DNA of 64,000 bases, from NCBI GenBank assembly GCA_965263065.1, contig CBDHGH010000003.1:558001-622000 (forward strand), written 5' to 3'. A program made the position numbers and the translations under genes. Within the stretch, counting starts at the first letter, position 1. The number at the start of each line of letters is the position of its first letter. Source of the stretch: TK10-74A sp965263065. GTDB lineage: Bacteria; Chloroflexota; Dehalococcoidia; Bin125. The notes beneath the pieces were generated by a model that was not told where the DNA came from, did not search any database, and was given only the letters and a program-made list of their open reading frames with translations. Below are positions 25,825 through 34,569 of the stretch, in pieces.

Positions 25825-27762
25825 CTACGTCGCCCAACTGACGTTGTTCTGGCCGAAGTGCGGCTTGCCGTCCTTGTAGATGTTGAACTGGAGGTCCGGG
25901 TTCCAGGCCCACGTCTGCACCCCGAAGTTCTCCGGGATGATGAACGCGCCGTCCATGATCAGGTTGTTCAACTCCTGCATCGCGTCGACCCGGGCGTCCG
26001 GCTCGAAGGTCTCCGCCACCTTGGCGAAGGCCACTTGCACGTCCGGATCCTTGTCCGGCGGCAGGCTGAAGTCCATGGGGCCGTCCTGCGCGTGCCCGAA
26101 CGCAATCTGCTGCCAGACGTCCGCCCGCACCGACATCCCCGCGATCAACGCGTTGGCCGCCAAGTCCCAGAACTCCAGGTAGTAGTCGGGGCTGGGACGG
26201 CCCACGATCTCCATCTCGATGCCGAACTCGGCCAGGCTGGCCTGGTGGAACTCCGCCCGGCTGATGTCGATCGGCGTGTTGAGCACGTTGGCCTTGAAGG
26301 CGAAGCCGTCGGCCATCCCGGCCGCGTCGAGCTCCTGGTAGACGCGTTCCGGGTTGAACTCCACCAGGACGTTCTCGGGCCGGTGGTAGATGCCCGTCGC
26401 CGGACCCAGCCAGCCCCATTGGTTGGGAATGCCGATGCCGTTCCGCACGACGTCGACGAGCCGGTCGCGATCCAGCGCGTAGAAGTACGCACGGCGCAGA
26501 TTGGCGTTGTTCCACGGCTCCTGGTTCCGATTCAGCCAGACGTGCGCGGACCCATTGGTAGTGTTCTCGGCGACGGACAGGGGGGAGGCCTCCAGCCGCG
26601 GCCGGTCCTCCGGCAGCGTCTGATAGATCACATCGAATTCCCCGGTCAGGAGCCCGTTCGCCTGCTGCGAGGGGTTGACGCCCTGCGAGAGGACCAGCCG
26701 CTCGACGCTGGGGGCGTTGGGCATCCAGTAGCCGTCGAACGCGCCCATGATGTACGGACCGTCGATGTCCTCGTCGATGTACTGGAAGGCGCCGGTCCCC
26801 ACCGGGCGCTCACGGCTGCTGGCCTCGCTGATCCGCTCGAAGGCGGCGGGCGAGGTCAACGCCCCGGCCCGGTCGCCGAGGATCAGCAGCAGCGGCGAGA
26901 AGGGACGGTTCATCTCGAAGTGGGCGGTCAGCGTGTCGACCTCCACGACGGTCTCCACCGCGTCGAGGTCGGCCTTGATGCGGGACACCTCCAGGTTCTT
27001 GCCCCGCTCGATGTGCAGCCGCACCGTCTCCGACGAGAGCGGGGTGCCGTCGTGGTACTGCACCCCGTCGCGCAGGTTGAAGATCACGTTCAGCGGATCC
27101 GGGATCTCCCACGACTGCGCCAGACTGACTTCCGCGTCCGGCGACAGGTTGGGGTTGTAGACCACCAGGTTGTCGTGCACGGCCCAGAACGCCTGGTGGT
27201 CGTCGCCGCCGGTGCCCACCGTCGCCTCCAGAGCGCTCAGGTTCTGGACGGTCGGCCAGCGCACTTCGCCGCTAGGCATGTCCGCCATGGCCTCTTCCTC
27301 GGCCTCCTCGGCTGCCTCCGTGGCTGCGGCGGCGGCCTCGCGGGCCGCTTGCGCCGCGTCCTCGGCGGCAGCCGCGGCCGCGGCGGCGGCCTCCGCGGCG
27401 GCTTGCGCCTGGTCGGCCCCGGCCTCGCGTGCGGCGGCGGCGGCGGCTTCGGCGGCGGCGGCCGCGGCCTCGGCGACCGCGGCGGCGCCCGCATCCCCGG
27501 CGGCCGCGGCGGCGGCCGCGGCCTCTTCCGCGGCCGCGGCGGCGCGTTCGGCGGCTGCGGCCGCGGCGCTGGAGTCGCCGGCGGCGGCGGCGGCCTCGGC
27601 GGCAGCCGCGTCGCCCGCGACGGCGCCGTCATCGTCGTCGTCGCCGCAGCCGACCAGGGCCAGCCCGGCCGCGCCCACGCCGGCCTTGGCGCTCGCTCCC
27701 AACATGGTGCGACGGGAGATCTTCCGCTGTCGCAGGGTGGTCCAGTAGTTGTAGTCGCTCAT
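25825..27762 (-). CDS. Oligopeptide-type solute-binding lipoprotein with long Ala-rich linker (SBP1)
   Basis: 645-aa family-5 extracellular binding protein. ATG 27762 is chosen over the longer frame because AAGGAA lies 6-11 nt upstream. The N-terminus has a Tat motif (SRRTML, 16-21), a hydrophobic stretch and lipobox LVGC with lipid Cys39, followed by five Asp. Residues 47-159 are an almost pure Ala/Glu helix-forming linker with about 70% Ala. The binding domain starts around 165 and contains the family-5 pattern (YHDGTPLSSETVRLHIERG; LRRAYFYALDRDRLVD). It is the first gene of cassette 1, with a near-consensus promoter. The linker probably spaces the binding domain from the membrane; ligand unknown. 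Confidence 0.92.
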   Translation of the reverse strand: MSDYNYWTTLRQRKISRRTMLGASAKAGVGAAGLALVGCGDDDDDGAVAGDAAAAEAAAAAGDSSAAAAAAERAAAAAEEAAAAAAAAGDAGAAAVAEAAAAAAEAAAAAAREAGADQAQAAAEAAAAAAAAAEDAAQAAREAAAAATEAAEEAEEEAMADMPSGEVRWPTVQNLSALEATVGTGGDDHQAFWAVHDNLVVYNPNLSPDAEVSLAQSWEIPDPLNVIFNLRDGVQYHDGTPLSSETVRLHIERGKNLEVSRIKADLDAVETVVEVDTLTAHFEMNRPFSPLLLILGDRAGALTSPAAFERISEASSRERPVGTGAFQYIDEDIDGPYIMGAFDGYWMPNAPSVERLVLSQGVNPSQQANGLLTGEFDVIYQTLPEDRPRLEASPLSVAENTTNGSAHVWLNRNQEPWNNANLRRAYFYALDRDRLVDVVRNGIGIPNQWGWLGPATGIYHRPENVLVEFNPERVYQELDAAGMADGFAFKANVLNTPIDISRAEFHQASLAEFGIEMEIVGRPSPDYYLEFWDLAANALIAGMSVRADVWQQIAFGHAQDGPMDFSLPPDKDPDVQVAFAKVAETFEPDARVDAMQELNNLIMDGAFIIPENFGVQTWAWNPDLQFNIYKDGKPHFGQNNVSWAT

Positions 27763-27897
27763 GGCAATTCCTTTCGCGGAAACGCGGGCCAGCCATCCGG
27801 CGACCTCGCAACAAGAGCCGGGCTGGATTATCACTGAGGCGCGCTGGGGTTGTCAACCAGTTTGCTGGAAGTCCGTTGGGGAATCCACAGATATCAC
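27763..27897 (-). repeat. Leader/promoter region shared with SBP2 (copy at 31903-32036)
   Basis: The first ~80 bp upstream of the ATG are identical except for two bases to the region upstream of SBP2. The remainder, including the -35 box and a GATATCTGTxGATTCCC block at its far end, is about 80% identical by eye. The similarity stops where the copied carboxyltransferase tail begins. Confidence 0.85.
27827..27856 (-). promoter_or_regulatory. Promoter of SBP1 / cassette 1
   Basis: Minus strand: perfect TTGACA (27856-27851), 18-nt spacer, GATAAT (27832-27827), about 65 nt before the ATG. The same promoter precedes SBP2. Confidence 0.75.
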
Positions 27898-27901
27898 CTC
27901 G

Positions 27902-28014
27902 TCGCGCCGAGCGAGACGCGCGCGCGCCTCGCCACGATGCTGGAGATCATGGCCCCCATTCGCGCGCTGCCGCCCATCATTGAGGACAAGAAGGGGCGCG
28001 TGCCCTACCGCTGA
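27902..28014 (+). pseudogene. Copied 3' end of carboxyltransferase paralogue 3
   Basis: The segment 27902-28024 matches 22699-22821 at a constant offset of 5203 with three substitutions in 123 bp. It covers the last ~37 codons, in frame to the TGA at 28012-28014, plus 10 bp beyond. No start or upstream coding sequence accompanies it, so it cannot encode a functional protein. The left edge abuts the SBP1 leader; the right edge ends 18 bp before the DppC gene of cassette 2. Confidence 0.9.
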
Positions 28015-28042
28015 GCCGGCGCCCCCCGCCCGGTCCCTGCAG

Positions 28043-28978
28043 CTAGCGGATGTTCCGCAGCCGCGGGTCGAGGGCGTCCCGCACGCCGTCGCCGACGAAG
28101 TTGAACGCCATCACCATCAAGATGATCGCGACGGCCGGGCCGATGATGGGCCAGCCGTTGCGCGTGACCAGCGTCTCGTAGGCCGAGGAGACCATGCCGC
28201 CCCAGGCGGGCGTGGGCGGCTGCACGCCGGCGCCGATGAAGCTGAGCCCGGCCTCGACGAGGATGATGCCCGCAGCCGACAGCGACGCCAGCACCATGAT
28301 GGGGGCGACGACGTTGGGCAGCAGGTGCCGCATCATGATCCGGCCCGGTCCGGCCCCGAGGGCCCGGGCCGCGTCGATGTACACGCTCTCCTTGATCTGC
28401 AGCACGACGCCGCGCGTCAGCCGCGCGTAGCCCGGCGACCAGACGATGCCGATGACGATCATCGTGTTGGTGATGCTGGGCCCCAGCGCCGCCGTGACCG
28501 CGAGGATGAGAATCAGCCCGGGCAGCGCCATGACGGCGTCGACCACGCGCATGATCACCAGTTCGTCCAGCTTGCCGCCGATGTAGCCGGCGAGCAGCCC
28601 CAGCGGCACGCCGATGCCCATGGCCACGCCGATCGCCGCCAGGACGATCTGCCAGGCGATGCGCGCCCCAAAGATCGAGCGGCTGAGCACGTCGCGCCCC
28701 AGGGCGTCGGTGCCGGCGATGTGCTCCAGGCTGGGCGGGTTGAAGACGCCGTCCAGCGTGAGGTTCGCCTCCAGGGGGTCGGCCGGCGCGATCAGCGGCG
28801 CGAACGCGGCCACGATGCCGAAGGCGAACAGGAGCACGGCCCCCACGACGGCGGGGCGGTTGCGGACGTAGACACGCAGGATCGCCCGCGTCTCGCGGTA
28901 CCAGTGCTGGTCACCGATGTCGCGCAGCGCGAATGAGGGCGTCAGCGCGCGGTCGGAGGGGGTCGTGTCGGTGCTCAT
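28043..28978 (-). CDS. ABC transporter permease, DppC/OppC type (cassette 2)
   Basis: 311-aa permease. Family features: LEHIAGTDALGRDVLSRSIFG loop, EAA loop (DAARALGAGPGRIMMRHLLPN) and VEAGLSFIGAGVQPPTPAWG. It is only moderately similar to the cassette-1 DppC, whereas the DNA flanks of the two cassettes are nearly identical. ATG 28978 overlaps the upstream DppB stop (ATGA). The N-terminal ~30 residues are soluble and variable. Neighbouring genes again lack ATPases. Confidence 0.93.
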   Translation of the reverse strand: MSTDTTPSDRALTPSFALRDIGDQHWYRETRAILRVYVRNRPAVVGAVLLFAFGIVAAFAPLIAPADPLEANLTLDGVFNPPSLEHIAGTDALGRDVLSRSIFGARIAWQIVLAAIGVAMGIGVPLGLLAGYIGGKLDELVIMRVVDAVMALPGLILILAVTAALGPSITNTMIVIGIVWSPGYARLTRGVVLQIKESVYIDAARALGAGPGRIMMRHLLPNVVAPIMVLASLSAAGIILVEAGLSFIGAGVQPPTPAWGGMVSSAYETLVTRNGWPIIGPAVAIILMVMAFNFVGDGVRDALDPRLRNIR

Positions 28979-29934
28979 GCGGCGCCGCTTCCGGATCGGA
29001 TGCGGGGGTCCAGGAAGGGGTAGGAGAGGTCGACCATCAGATTGACGAAGACGACCGCGACGGCGAAGAACATGACGACGTTCTGCACCACCGCGAAATC
29101 CTGGCTGATGACGACCGCGTCGACGAAGAGGCGGCCCATGCCGGGGATCGCGAAGACGCTCTCCGTGATCACGGCGCCGCTGAAGATCAGCCCGGACTGG
29201 AAGCCGAAGACGGTGACGATCGGGATCAGGGCGTTGCGCAGCCCGTGCCGCACGATGACGACCCGCCCCTGCAAGCCCTTCGCGCGGGCCGTGCGGATGT
29301 AGTCGTCGTTGAGCACGTTGATCATCGCCGACCGCGTCTGCCGCATCAGCAGCGTGGTCGCGGTGAGCGAGATGGCGATGACCGGCATCGCCATGAGCCG
29401 CAGGTTCTCGATCGGATTCTCCCAGATTGGCACATAGCCCACGATGGGCAGCCAGCCAAACTGCAGGCCAAGCAGGAGCACCAAGCCGATGCCGGTGAGG
29501 AACTCGGGGATCGAGTTGCCGATGATCATCATCGTGCTGGCCGTGACCTCGCGCTTGGATCCCGGTCGCAGCGCCGCCAGCACCCCGGTCGGGATGGCCA
29601 CCGCGACCACCACGAAGAGGCTGAGCAGGCCCAACTCCATCGTCGCGGCGATGCGGCGCTCGAAGATGTCGTTCTGGGGGATCTGCGTCACGAGGGTCAG
29701 GCCCAGATCACCCTGCAACAGGTTGAAGATCCAGCGCCCGTAGCGCTCGTGCAGCGGCAGGTTCAGCCCCAGGCGCTCCTTCGTGAACTCGATCAGTTCC
29801 GGCGTGGCGTTGATGCCCGTGATCGCGAACGCCGGGTCCCCCGGCAGGACGTTCATCAGCAAAAAGGAGAGGATGCTGATCACCCAGAGGACGAAGATCG
29901 AGGAGAGGATGCGGGTGCCGGAGTAGCGAAGCAT
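28975..29934 (-). CDS. ABC transporter permease, DppB/OppB type (cassette 2)
   Basis: 319-aa permease beginning MLRYSGTRILSSIFVLWVIS. ATG 29934 is preferred to an upstream Met at 29964 because GAGGAAGG precedes it at proper distance and the result matches the family N-terminus. Contains NVLPGDPAFAITG, the EAA loop (ARAKGLQGRVVIVRHGLRNALIP) and the terminal LSYPFLDPRIRSG. Second gene of cassette 2, 150 nt after SBP2 with a strong hairpin between. Confidence 0.93.
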   Translation of the reverse strand: MLRYSGTRILSSIFVLWVISILSFLLMNVLPGDPAFAITGINATPELIEFTKERLGLNLPLHERYGRWIFNLLQGDLGLTLVTQIPQNDIFERRIAATMELGLLSLFVVVAVAIPTGVLAALRPGSKREVTASTMMIIGNSIPEFLTGIGLVLLLGLQFGWLPIVGYVPIWENPIENLRLMAMPVIAISLTATTLLMRQTRSAMINVLNDDYIRTARAKGLQGRVVIVRHGLRNALIPIVTVFGFQSGLIFSGAVITESVFAIPGMGRLFVDAVVISQDFAVVQNVVMFFAVAVVFVNLMVDLSYPFLDPRIRSGSGAA

Positions 29935-30040
29935 CAGCCTTCCTCGGACGAGGGCCGGCCGCACAGCGGCGCTGCCGCCTGATGGGAGCGGACGGCAGCG
30001 CGACGGCCGTCAGTCGACGGCCGTCGCGGGAAGGCCCTGG

Positions 30041-30067
30041 GGAGGCGGGGCGTCCCGCCCCGCCTCC
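30041..30067 (-). terminator. Strong hairpin after SBP2
   Basis: Perfect 12-bp stem (GGAGGCGGGGCG / CGCCCCGCCTCC) with a 3-nt loop, 17 nt past the SBP2 stop. A second CGACGGCCGT-based inverted repeat lies nearby at 30001-30026. Sequence is unrelated to the hairpin after SBP1 but the position is equivalent. Confidence 0.65.
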
Positions 30068-30084
30068 GATTGCTGGCGCCCCAT

Positions 30085-31902
30085 CTACACGTTGTCGAAC
30101 CAGTGGTACTTGAAGCCCATCCCCTGGTCGAACCCGAAGAAGGGTACCAAGCGCATGCCGCCCACGTAGCCCTGTCCGGCCGCCCCCGTGGGCCACTGGA
30201 CGATGTGGTGATTCCAGCCGTGCTCCTGGAAGACCTCGTACATGTCGGCGTAGAGCGGGATGCGCTCGGCCTGCGTGGCCGGGGCGGCGGCCTTGTTGAG
30301 CAGGTCTTCCGTCTCGGCCAGCCCCACCAGCACATCGTCCGAGGGGTTCTGGCTGACGTCCGCGCGGCCGGTGCGCGCCCCGTCCGCGGGCGATCCGTAC
30401 ATCCAGTTCTGCATGCCTTCCAGCGACTGACGCAGCACCGGGTCCGGGTCGAAGGGGGACTCCCAGGACAGCGTGGCGATGGTCCAGTCCTGCACCGCCA
30501 GCAGCCGGTCGATGATCGGCGGCTCCTGGCCGTGCACGTACTCGAGGTCGATCCCCGCCGAGGCCCATTGGGCGTGCGCCGGCTCGGTGATGATGCGCTG
30601 GTACTCGGGGGAGTAGGCCAGCTGCACGCCCTTGATGCCGTCGCCGAAACCGGCGGCGTCCATCAGGGACTGCGCCTCGCCCAGGTTGGGGGAGTCGGAG
30701 TAGTAGTCCACGCCCGCGGGCAGCGACCAACTCTCCACCGACGTGGGCCCGCGGGAGGGCTTGCCCAGCCCCTGGTGGGCCACGTCCGTGATCGCCTGCC
30801 GGTCCATGATCAAGTGCACCGCCCGCCGCATGCGCGGGTCGCGGAAGACGTTGAAGCCCTCCTCCGAGTTGGGGTTCATGTTGTACCAGGTCTGCGTCCA
30901 GACCTGATGGGAGCCGGTGATGACGGTGAAGCCGTCCGCCTCCAGCTCTTGCTTCAGGTCCAACGTGATGCCGCCCGGAGGGCCGCCGGTGTCGAGGTCG
31001 CCGTTGAGGAACGCGTTCCACGACGTGTTGGCGTCCGGGATGATCCGCAGGTTCATGCCGTCCAGCCAGACGTTGTCGTTGTCCCAGTAGTCGTCCCAGC
31101 GCTCCCCGACGAAGGCCTCGCCCTCGGTGTAGGAGCCGAACTTGAGGTGTCCGGCGCCCACGGGGTCGGTCAGCGCCTCGTCGAACTTGTCCGGCGAGAT
31201 CAGCATGCCCGTGCCCGGGAACGACTGGAAGGAGACGAGCGTCGGCCCGAACGGCTCCGAGTTGACCATCCGCCAGGCGAGGTCGTCCACGGCTTCCAGG
31301 CTGACGGCGCGCTTGATGCCCTCCGAGTTGCGGCTGCCACCGCCCACGTCCACCAAGCCCTGCAGGCGCTCCATGTTGGCCTGCACGGCGGGCGCGTCGA
31401 CGGGGGCGCCGTCGTGGAAGACCACGCCGGGGCGCATGTTGAAGATGTAGGTGACGTTGTCGGGGTTCTCGACGCTCTCCGCCAGCATCCCGGCGACCGC
31501 CCCATCGTCTTCGAAGCCCAGCATGCGGTCGAAGACGTGGTTGATGTAGCCCAGGTTGTCGAGGCCGGTCGCCGCGGTGTGCGGGTCCCAGCCGGTGAAG
31601 AGGTTGTCGGCGATCGATCGCCGCAGGATCCCACCCCGGCGCGGTTGGCCCGCGGCCACCGCCGGCTCCTCTTCCTCATCCATCGCCTGCTCTTCGGCCT
31701 GGGCTTCCGCCTGCTCGGCCTGCTCCTCGACTGCGGCAGCGGCGGGCGCCGCGGCGCCGTCATCGTCGTCGTCGTCGTCGCCGCCGCAGCCGACCAAGGC
31801 CAGCCCGGCCGCGCCCACGCCAGCCTTGGCGCTGGCTCCCAACATGGTGCGACGCGAAATCCTGCGCCGTCGTGCATTCGTCCAATAGTTGTGGTCGCTC
31901 AT
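30085..31902 (-). CDS. Oligopeptide-type solute-binding lipoprotein (SBP2)
   Basis: 605-aa family-5 binding protein. Start ATG 31902 has the same AAGGAA site as SBP1. Tat motif SRRTML (16-21), lipobox Cys39, seven Asp, then a short Ala/Gln/Glu-rich acidic linker (about 50-85) in place of the long poly-Ala linker of SBP1. The mature domain (FNMRPGVVFHDGAPVDAPAV; MRRAVHLIMDRQAITDV) is only distantly related to SBP1, so it probably binds a different ligand. First gene of cassette 2. Confidence 0.92.
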   Translation of the reverse strand: MSDHNYWTNARRRRISRRTMLGASAKAGVGAAGLALVGCGGDDDDDDDGAAAPAAAAVEEQAEQAEAQAEEQAMDEEEEPAVAAGQPRRGGILRRSIADNLFTGWDPHTAATGLDNLGYINHVFDRMLGFEDDGAVAGMLAESVENPDNVTYIFNMRPGVVFHDGAPVDAPAVQANMERLQGLVDVGGGSRNSEGIKRAVSLEAVDDLAWRMVNSEPFGPTLVSFQSFPGTGMLISPDKFDEALTDPVGAGHLKFGSYTEGEAFVGERWDDYWDNDNVWLDGMNLRIIPDANTSWNAFLNGDLDTGGPPGGITLDLKQELEADGFTVITGSHQVWTQTWYNMNPNSEEGFNVFRDPRMRRAVHLIMDRQAITDVAHQGLGKPSRGPTSVESWSLPAGVDYYSDSPNLGEAQSLMDAAGFGDGIKGVQLAYSPEYQRIITEPAHAQWASAGIDLEYVHGQEPPIIDRLLAVQDWTIATLSWESPFDPDPVLRQSLEGMQNWMYGSPADGARTGRADVSQNPSDDVLVGLAETEDLLNKAAAPATQAERIPLYADMYEVFQEHGWNHHIVQWPTGAAGQGYVGGMRLVPFFGFDQGMGFKYHWFDNV

Positions 31903-32036
31903 GGCAATTCCTTTCGCGGAAACGCGGGCCAGCCATCCGGCGACCTCGCAGCAAGAGCAGGGCTGGATTATCACTGAGGCGCGGTAGGGTTGTCAAACAG
32001 GTTGCTGAGAGTGTGTATGGGAATCTACAGATATCA
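31903..32036 (-). repeat. Leader/promoter region shared with SBP1 (copy at 27763-27897)
   Basis: See the SBP1 copy; offset 4140 bp near the ATG. Identity ends before the nitroreductase-like gene on the opposite strand, which therefore shares this divergent promoter region. Confidence 0.85.
31967..31996 (-). promoter_or_regulatory. Promoter of SBP2 / cassette 2
   Basis: TTGACA (31996-31991), 18-nt spacer, GATAAT (31972-31967), identical in layout to the SBP1 promoter. Confidence 0.75.
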
Positions 32037-32099
32037 TCCCATCCCGCTCGCATCCGCGGCGACCAGGCCAGCGCCGCCGCCGATGCTATCTTCGCCCAC

Positions 32100-32627
32100 A
32101 TGCAGAACGCGCCCCGCTGGCGACGCGGCCTGGAGTCGATCACCACGCGACGGCCCGTCGTCCGGCTGCTCAGCCACACCCTGCACCGCTTCGACGCGCC
32201 CCTCTTTCGCCTGATGAGCGGACGCTCCCCCTGGGGCTGGGGCTATCCCTTCCTCCTGCTCACGACGACCGGCGCCCGCAGCGGCCGTCCCCGCGCCGCG
32301 CCGCTCCTCTACGTCGAGCTGGAGGACGGCGCGATCGCCGTCATCGGGAGCAACTTCGGCGGTCCGCGCACGCCCGCCTGGTGTCACAACCTCCGCGCCG
32401 ACCCCGCCTGCAGCGTCCTGCTCGGAGGCCGCTCCTGGCCCGCCAGCGCCCGTGAGCCCCAGGCCGCCGAACGCGACGCGATCTGGGCCGCCGCGACGGC
32501 GACCTACTCGGGCTACGCCCACTATCGGGCTTGGGCGGGCGGGCGAGACTTGCCGCTCTTCGTCCTGACTGCGGCCGCGCGGACTACACCTGACGCCGGC
32601 GCACGGGGTCGAAGCGCTCCGACATGA
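32100..32627 (+). CDS. Deazaflavin (F420)-dependent nitroreductase family protein (Ddn-like)
   Basis: 175-aa split-beta-barrel protein. Diagnostic elements: LLLTTTGARSGRPRAAPLLYVE, AVIGSNFGGPRTPAWCHNLRADP and the terminal DLPLFVLTAA. These are the F420-binding signature of the Ddn/DUF385 family (reduction of quinones or nitro compounds in actinobacteria; also common in Chloroflexota). The start is placed at ATG 32100; a longer in-frame extension runs into the SBP2 leader and is unlikely. The C-terminus overlaps the convergent DppC gene by 44 bp, and the last ~20 residues look non-conserved. Confidence 0.88.
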   Translation: MQNAPRWRRGLESITTRRPVVRLLSHTLHRFDAPLFRLMSGRSPWGWGYPFLLLTTTGARSGRPRAAPLLYVELEDGAIAVIGSNFGGPRTPAWCHNLRADPACSVLLGGRSWPASAREPQAAERDAIWAAATATYSGYAHYRAWAGGRDLPLFVLTAAARTTPDAGARGRSAPT

Positions 32628-33504
32628 CGTCGCTGAGGAAGTTCAGCGAGGCCATCAGCAGCGCCAGCACGACCGTGGGGCCGATGACGTAGTGCGGGTC
32701 GTCGCGCATGAAGCGGCTGCCGTCGAGCAGGATCTGCCCCAACGTGGGGTCGGGCGGCTTCGCGCCCAGGCCCAGGAAGTTGAGCGCCGCCATCGTCAGC
32801 ACCGACGCGACGACGGCCAGCGGCAGCTGCACCGTGAACGGCCCGAAGGTGTTGATCGCCACGTGCCGGAAGAGGATGCGCCGGCCCGAGCAGCCGATCG
32901 TGCGCGCCGCCAGCACGTAGTCGCGGCCGCGCTCGCGGAGCACCCCGGCGCGCGCCAGCCGCGCGACCCAGGGGATGTTGAAGATCGCGATCGCGGTCGC
33001 CAGCGGCAGCAGGTCCCAGCCGAAACTGATCTCGCGCAGGATGGTGATCATGACGATGGCGAGCAGGATGCCGGGGAAGGCCAGCAGGGTGTCGATCCCG
33101 CGCATGATGAAGATGTCGGTCTTGGCGCCGCGCCAGCCGGCGATGTAGCCGATCACGATGCCGGCGAACCAGCCCACGATGACGGCCCCCAGGCCGTTCA
33201 CGATCGTGCGCCCGAGCCCGATCGAGTTGCGCGCCAGCAGGTCGCGCGACAGGTGGTCGGTGCCCATGGGGTTCTCCCACGAGATCCCCTGGTTCTTGGG
33301 CGCATTGGCGATCAGGTTCGGGTCCGAGGGGTCGAAGAACGGCAGGGCGTAGGCGAAGAGCAGCAGCGTGACGAGGACGAAGATCGCGATGCCGCCGCGC
33401 GGCTCCTTCGCGATCGCCCCGACTTCGTGCAGCACGTCGGTATACCAATGCCGCTCGAAGAACTGCGGCGGAGCGGTGACGCCGGTGGATGCGGCCTGTG
33501 CCAT
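32584..33504 (-). CDS. ABC transporter permease, DppC/OppC type (cassette 3)
   Basis: 306-aa permease with ENPMGTDHLSRDLLARNSIG loop, EAA loop (AARTIGCSGRRILFRHVAIN) and LNFLGLGAKPPDPTLGQ. Starts 2 nt after the DppB stop. Distinct from the cassette 1 and 2 proteins, so three separate transporters are encoded here. The cassette-3 flanks do not share the duplicated leader. Confidence 0.93.
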   Translation of the reverse strand: MAQAASTGVTAPPQFFERHWYTDVLHEVGAIAKEPRGGIAIFVLVTLLLFAYALPFFDPSDPNLIANAPKNQGISWENPMGTDHLSRDLLARNSIGLGRTIVNGLGAVIVGWFAGIVIGYIAGWRGAKTDIFIMRGIDTLLAFPGILLAIVMITILREISFGWDLLPLATAIAIFNIPWVARLARAGVLRERGRDYVLAARTIGCSGRRILFRHVAINTFGPFTVQLPLAVVASVLTMAALNFLGLGAKPPDPTLGQILLDGSRFMRDDPHYVIGPTVVLALLMASLNFLSDVMSERFDPVRRRQV

Positions 33505-33506
33505 GG

Positions 33507-34466
33507 CTACGCCTCCGCCGTCGCGCCGATCCGGATGCGCGGATCCAGGCCGGCGTAGAGCAAGTCGACGAGCAGATTCACGGTGATGAAGATGAACACG
33601 AGCAGCAGCGTGATGACCTGCATCACGTTGTAGTCCCGGTCCCGCACCGCGACCACCAGCGCGCGGCCGATGCCCGGCCAGGTGAAGACCGTCTCAATAA
33701 CCAGCGTGCCCCCCAGAATCGTGGCCATCTGCAGGCCCGCGAAGGTGACCACGGGGATCAGGCTGGGCTTGAGCGCGTGGCGCAGGAGCACGACGCGGTC
33801 GCGCAGGCCCTTGGCCCGGGCCGTGCGGATGTAGTCCTCGGTCATCGTATCCAGCACCGACTGGCGCACGAAGCGCGAGATGCCCGCCGCGACGATTCCG
33901 CCCAGCGCCAAGCTGGGCAGCAGCAGGTGCTGGATCGATTGAATGGGATTCTCGAAGAAGGGGACGCGCCCCGCGGCGGGTAACAGGTCGAGCTGCACGG
34001 CGAAGATCAGCAGATAGAAGATTCCCGCGATGAACGAGGGGACGCCGATGTTCCAGCCGGTCCACAGCGCCGCGAAGTAGTCCCAGAAGCCCCCCCGATT
34101 GATCGCGGCCAGCAGGCCCAGGGCCGTGCCCCAGCCGAAGCCGATGAGCAGCGAGAAGAGCGTCAGCTCGATCGTCGCGGGGAAGGCGCTCCAGATGATG
34201 TCCGCCGCCTCCGCGCCCTTGGTCGAGATGCCGAAGTCGCCGACGACCACCCCCCCGATCCAGTTGAAGTACTGCTCGTACCAGGGGTCGTTGAGCCCCA
34301 GCTGCTCCCGGTAGGCGAAGTAGGCCTCGGGCGTGGCGTTCTCACCGACGGCGGCCGCGGCGGGGTCGCCGGGAATGAGCCGCACCGACATGAAGACGAG
34401 GATCGAGGCCAGGAAGAGCACCGGGAGCAACTGCGTGCCGAGGCGATTGACGATGTAGGGCAGCAT
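33507..34466 (-). CDS. ABC transporter permease, DppB/OppB type (cassette 3)
   Basis: 319-aa permease; start ATG 34466 (MLPYIVNRLGTQLLPVLFLA) with GAAGAGA upstream is preferred to an upstream Met at 34619. Contains RLIPGDPAAAAVGENATPE, EAA loop (ARAKGLRDRVVLLRHALKPSLIP) and the terminal LLYAGLDPRIRIG. Follows the SBP3 gene after a hairpin-containing 103-nt spacer. Confidence 0.93.
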   Translation of the reverse strand: MLPYIVNRLGTQLLPVLFLASILVFMSVRLIPGDPAAAAVGENATPEAYFAYREQLGLNDPWYEQYFNWIGGVVVGDFGISTKGAEAADIIWSAFPATIELTLFSLLIGFGWGTALGLLAAINRGGFWDYFAALWTGWNIGVPSFIAGIFYLLIFAVQLDLLPAAGRVPFFENPIQSIQHLLLPSLALGGIVAAGISRFVRQSVLDTMTEDYIRTARAKGLRDRVVLLRHALKPSLIPVVTFAGLQMATILGGTLVIETVFTWPGIGRALVVAVRDRDYNVMQVITLLLVFIFITVNLLVDLLYAGLDPRIRIGATAEA

Positions 34467-34510
34467 GGTCTCTTCGCGTGCCTCGGCGGTTCCCGGTGGA
34501 TACGAAGCAA

Positions 34511-34546
34511 CGGCGGCGCCGCGTGCGTTCACACGCGACGCCGCCG
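34511..34546 (-). terminator. Strong hairpin after SBP3
   Basis: 15-bp stem with one mismatch (CGGCGGCGCCGCGTG / CACGCGACGCCGCCG) around a 6-nt loop, 23 nt past the SBP3 stop; same position as the SBP1 and SBP2 hairpins but different sequence. Confidence 0.6.
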
Positions 34547-34569
34547 CTGATGCTAACAGGCGCCGCCCG

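Noticed and set aside
27237..27983. Pro/Arg-rich frames opposite or overlapping the SBP1 linker
   Set aside because: Frame-shifted or reverse readings of the GCC/GCG-rich poly-Ala coding sequence.
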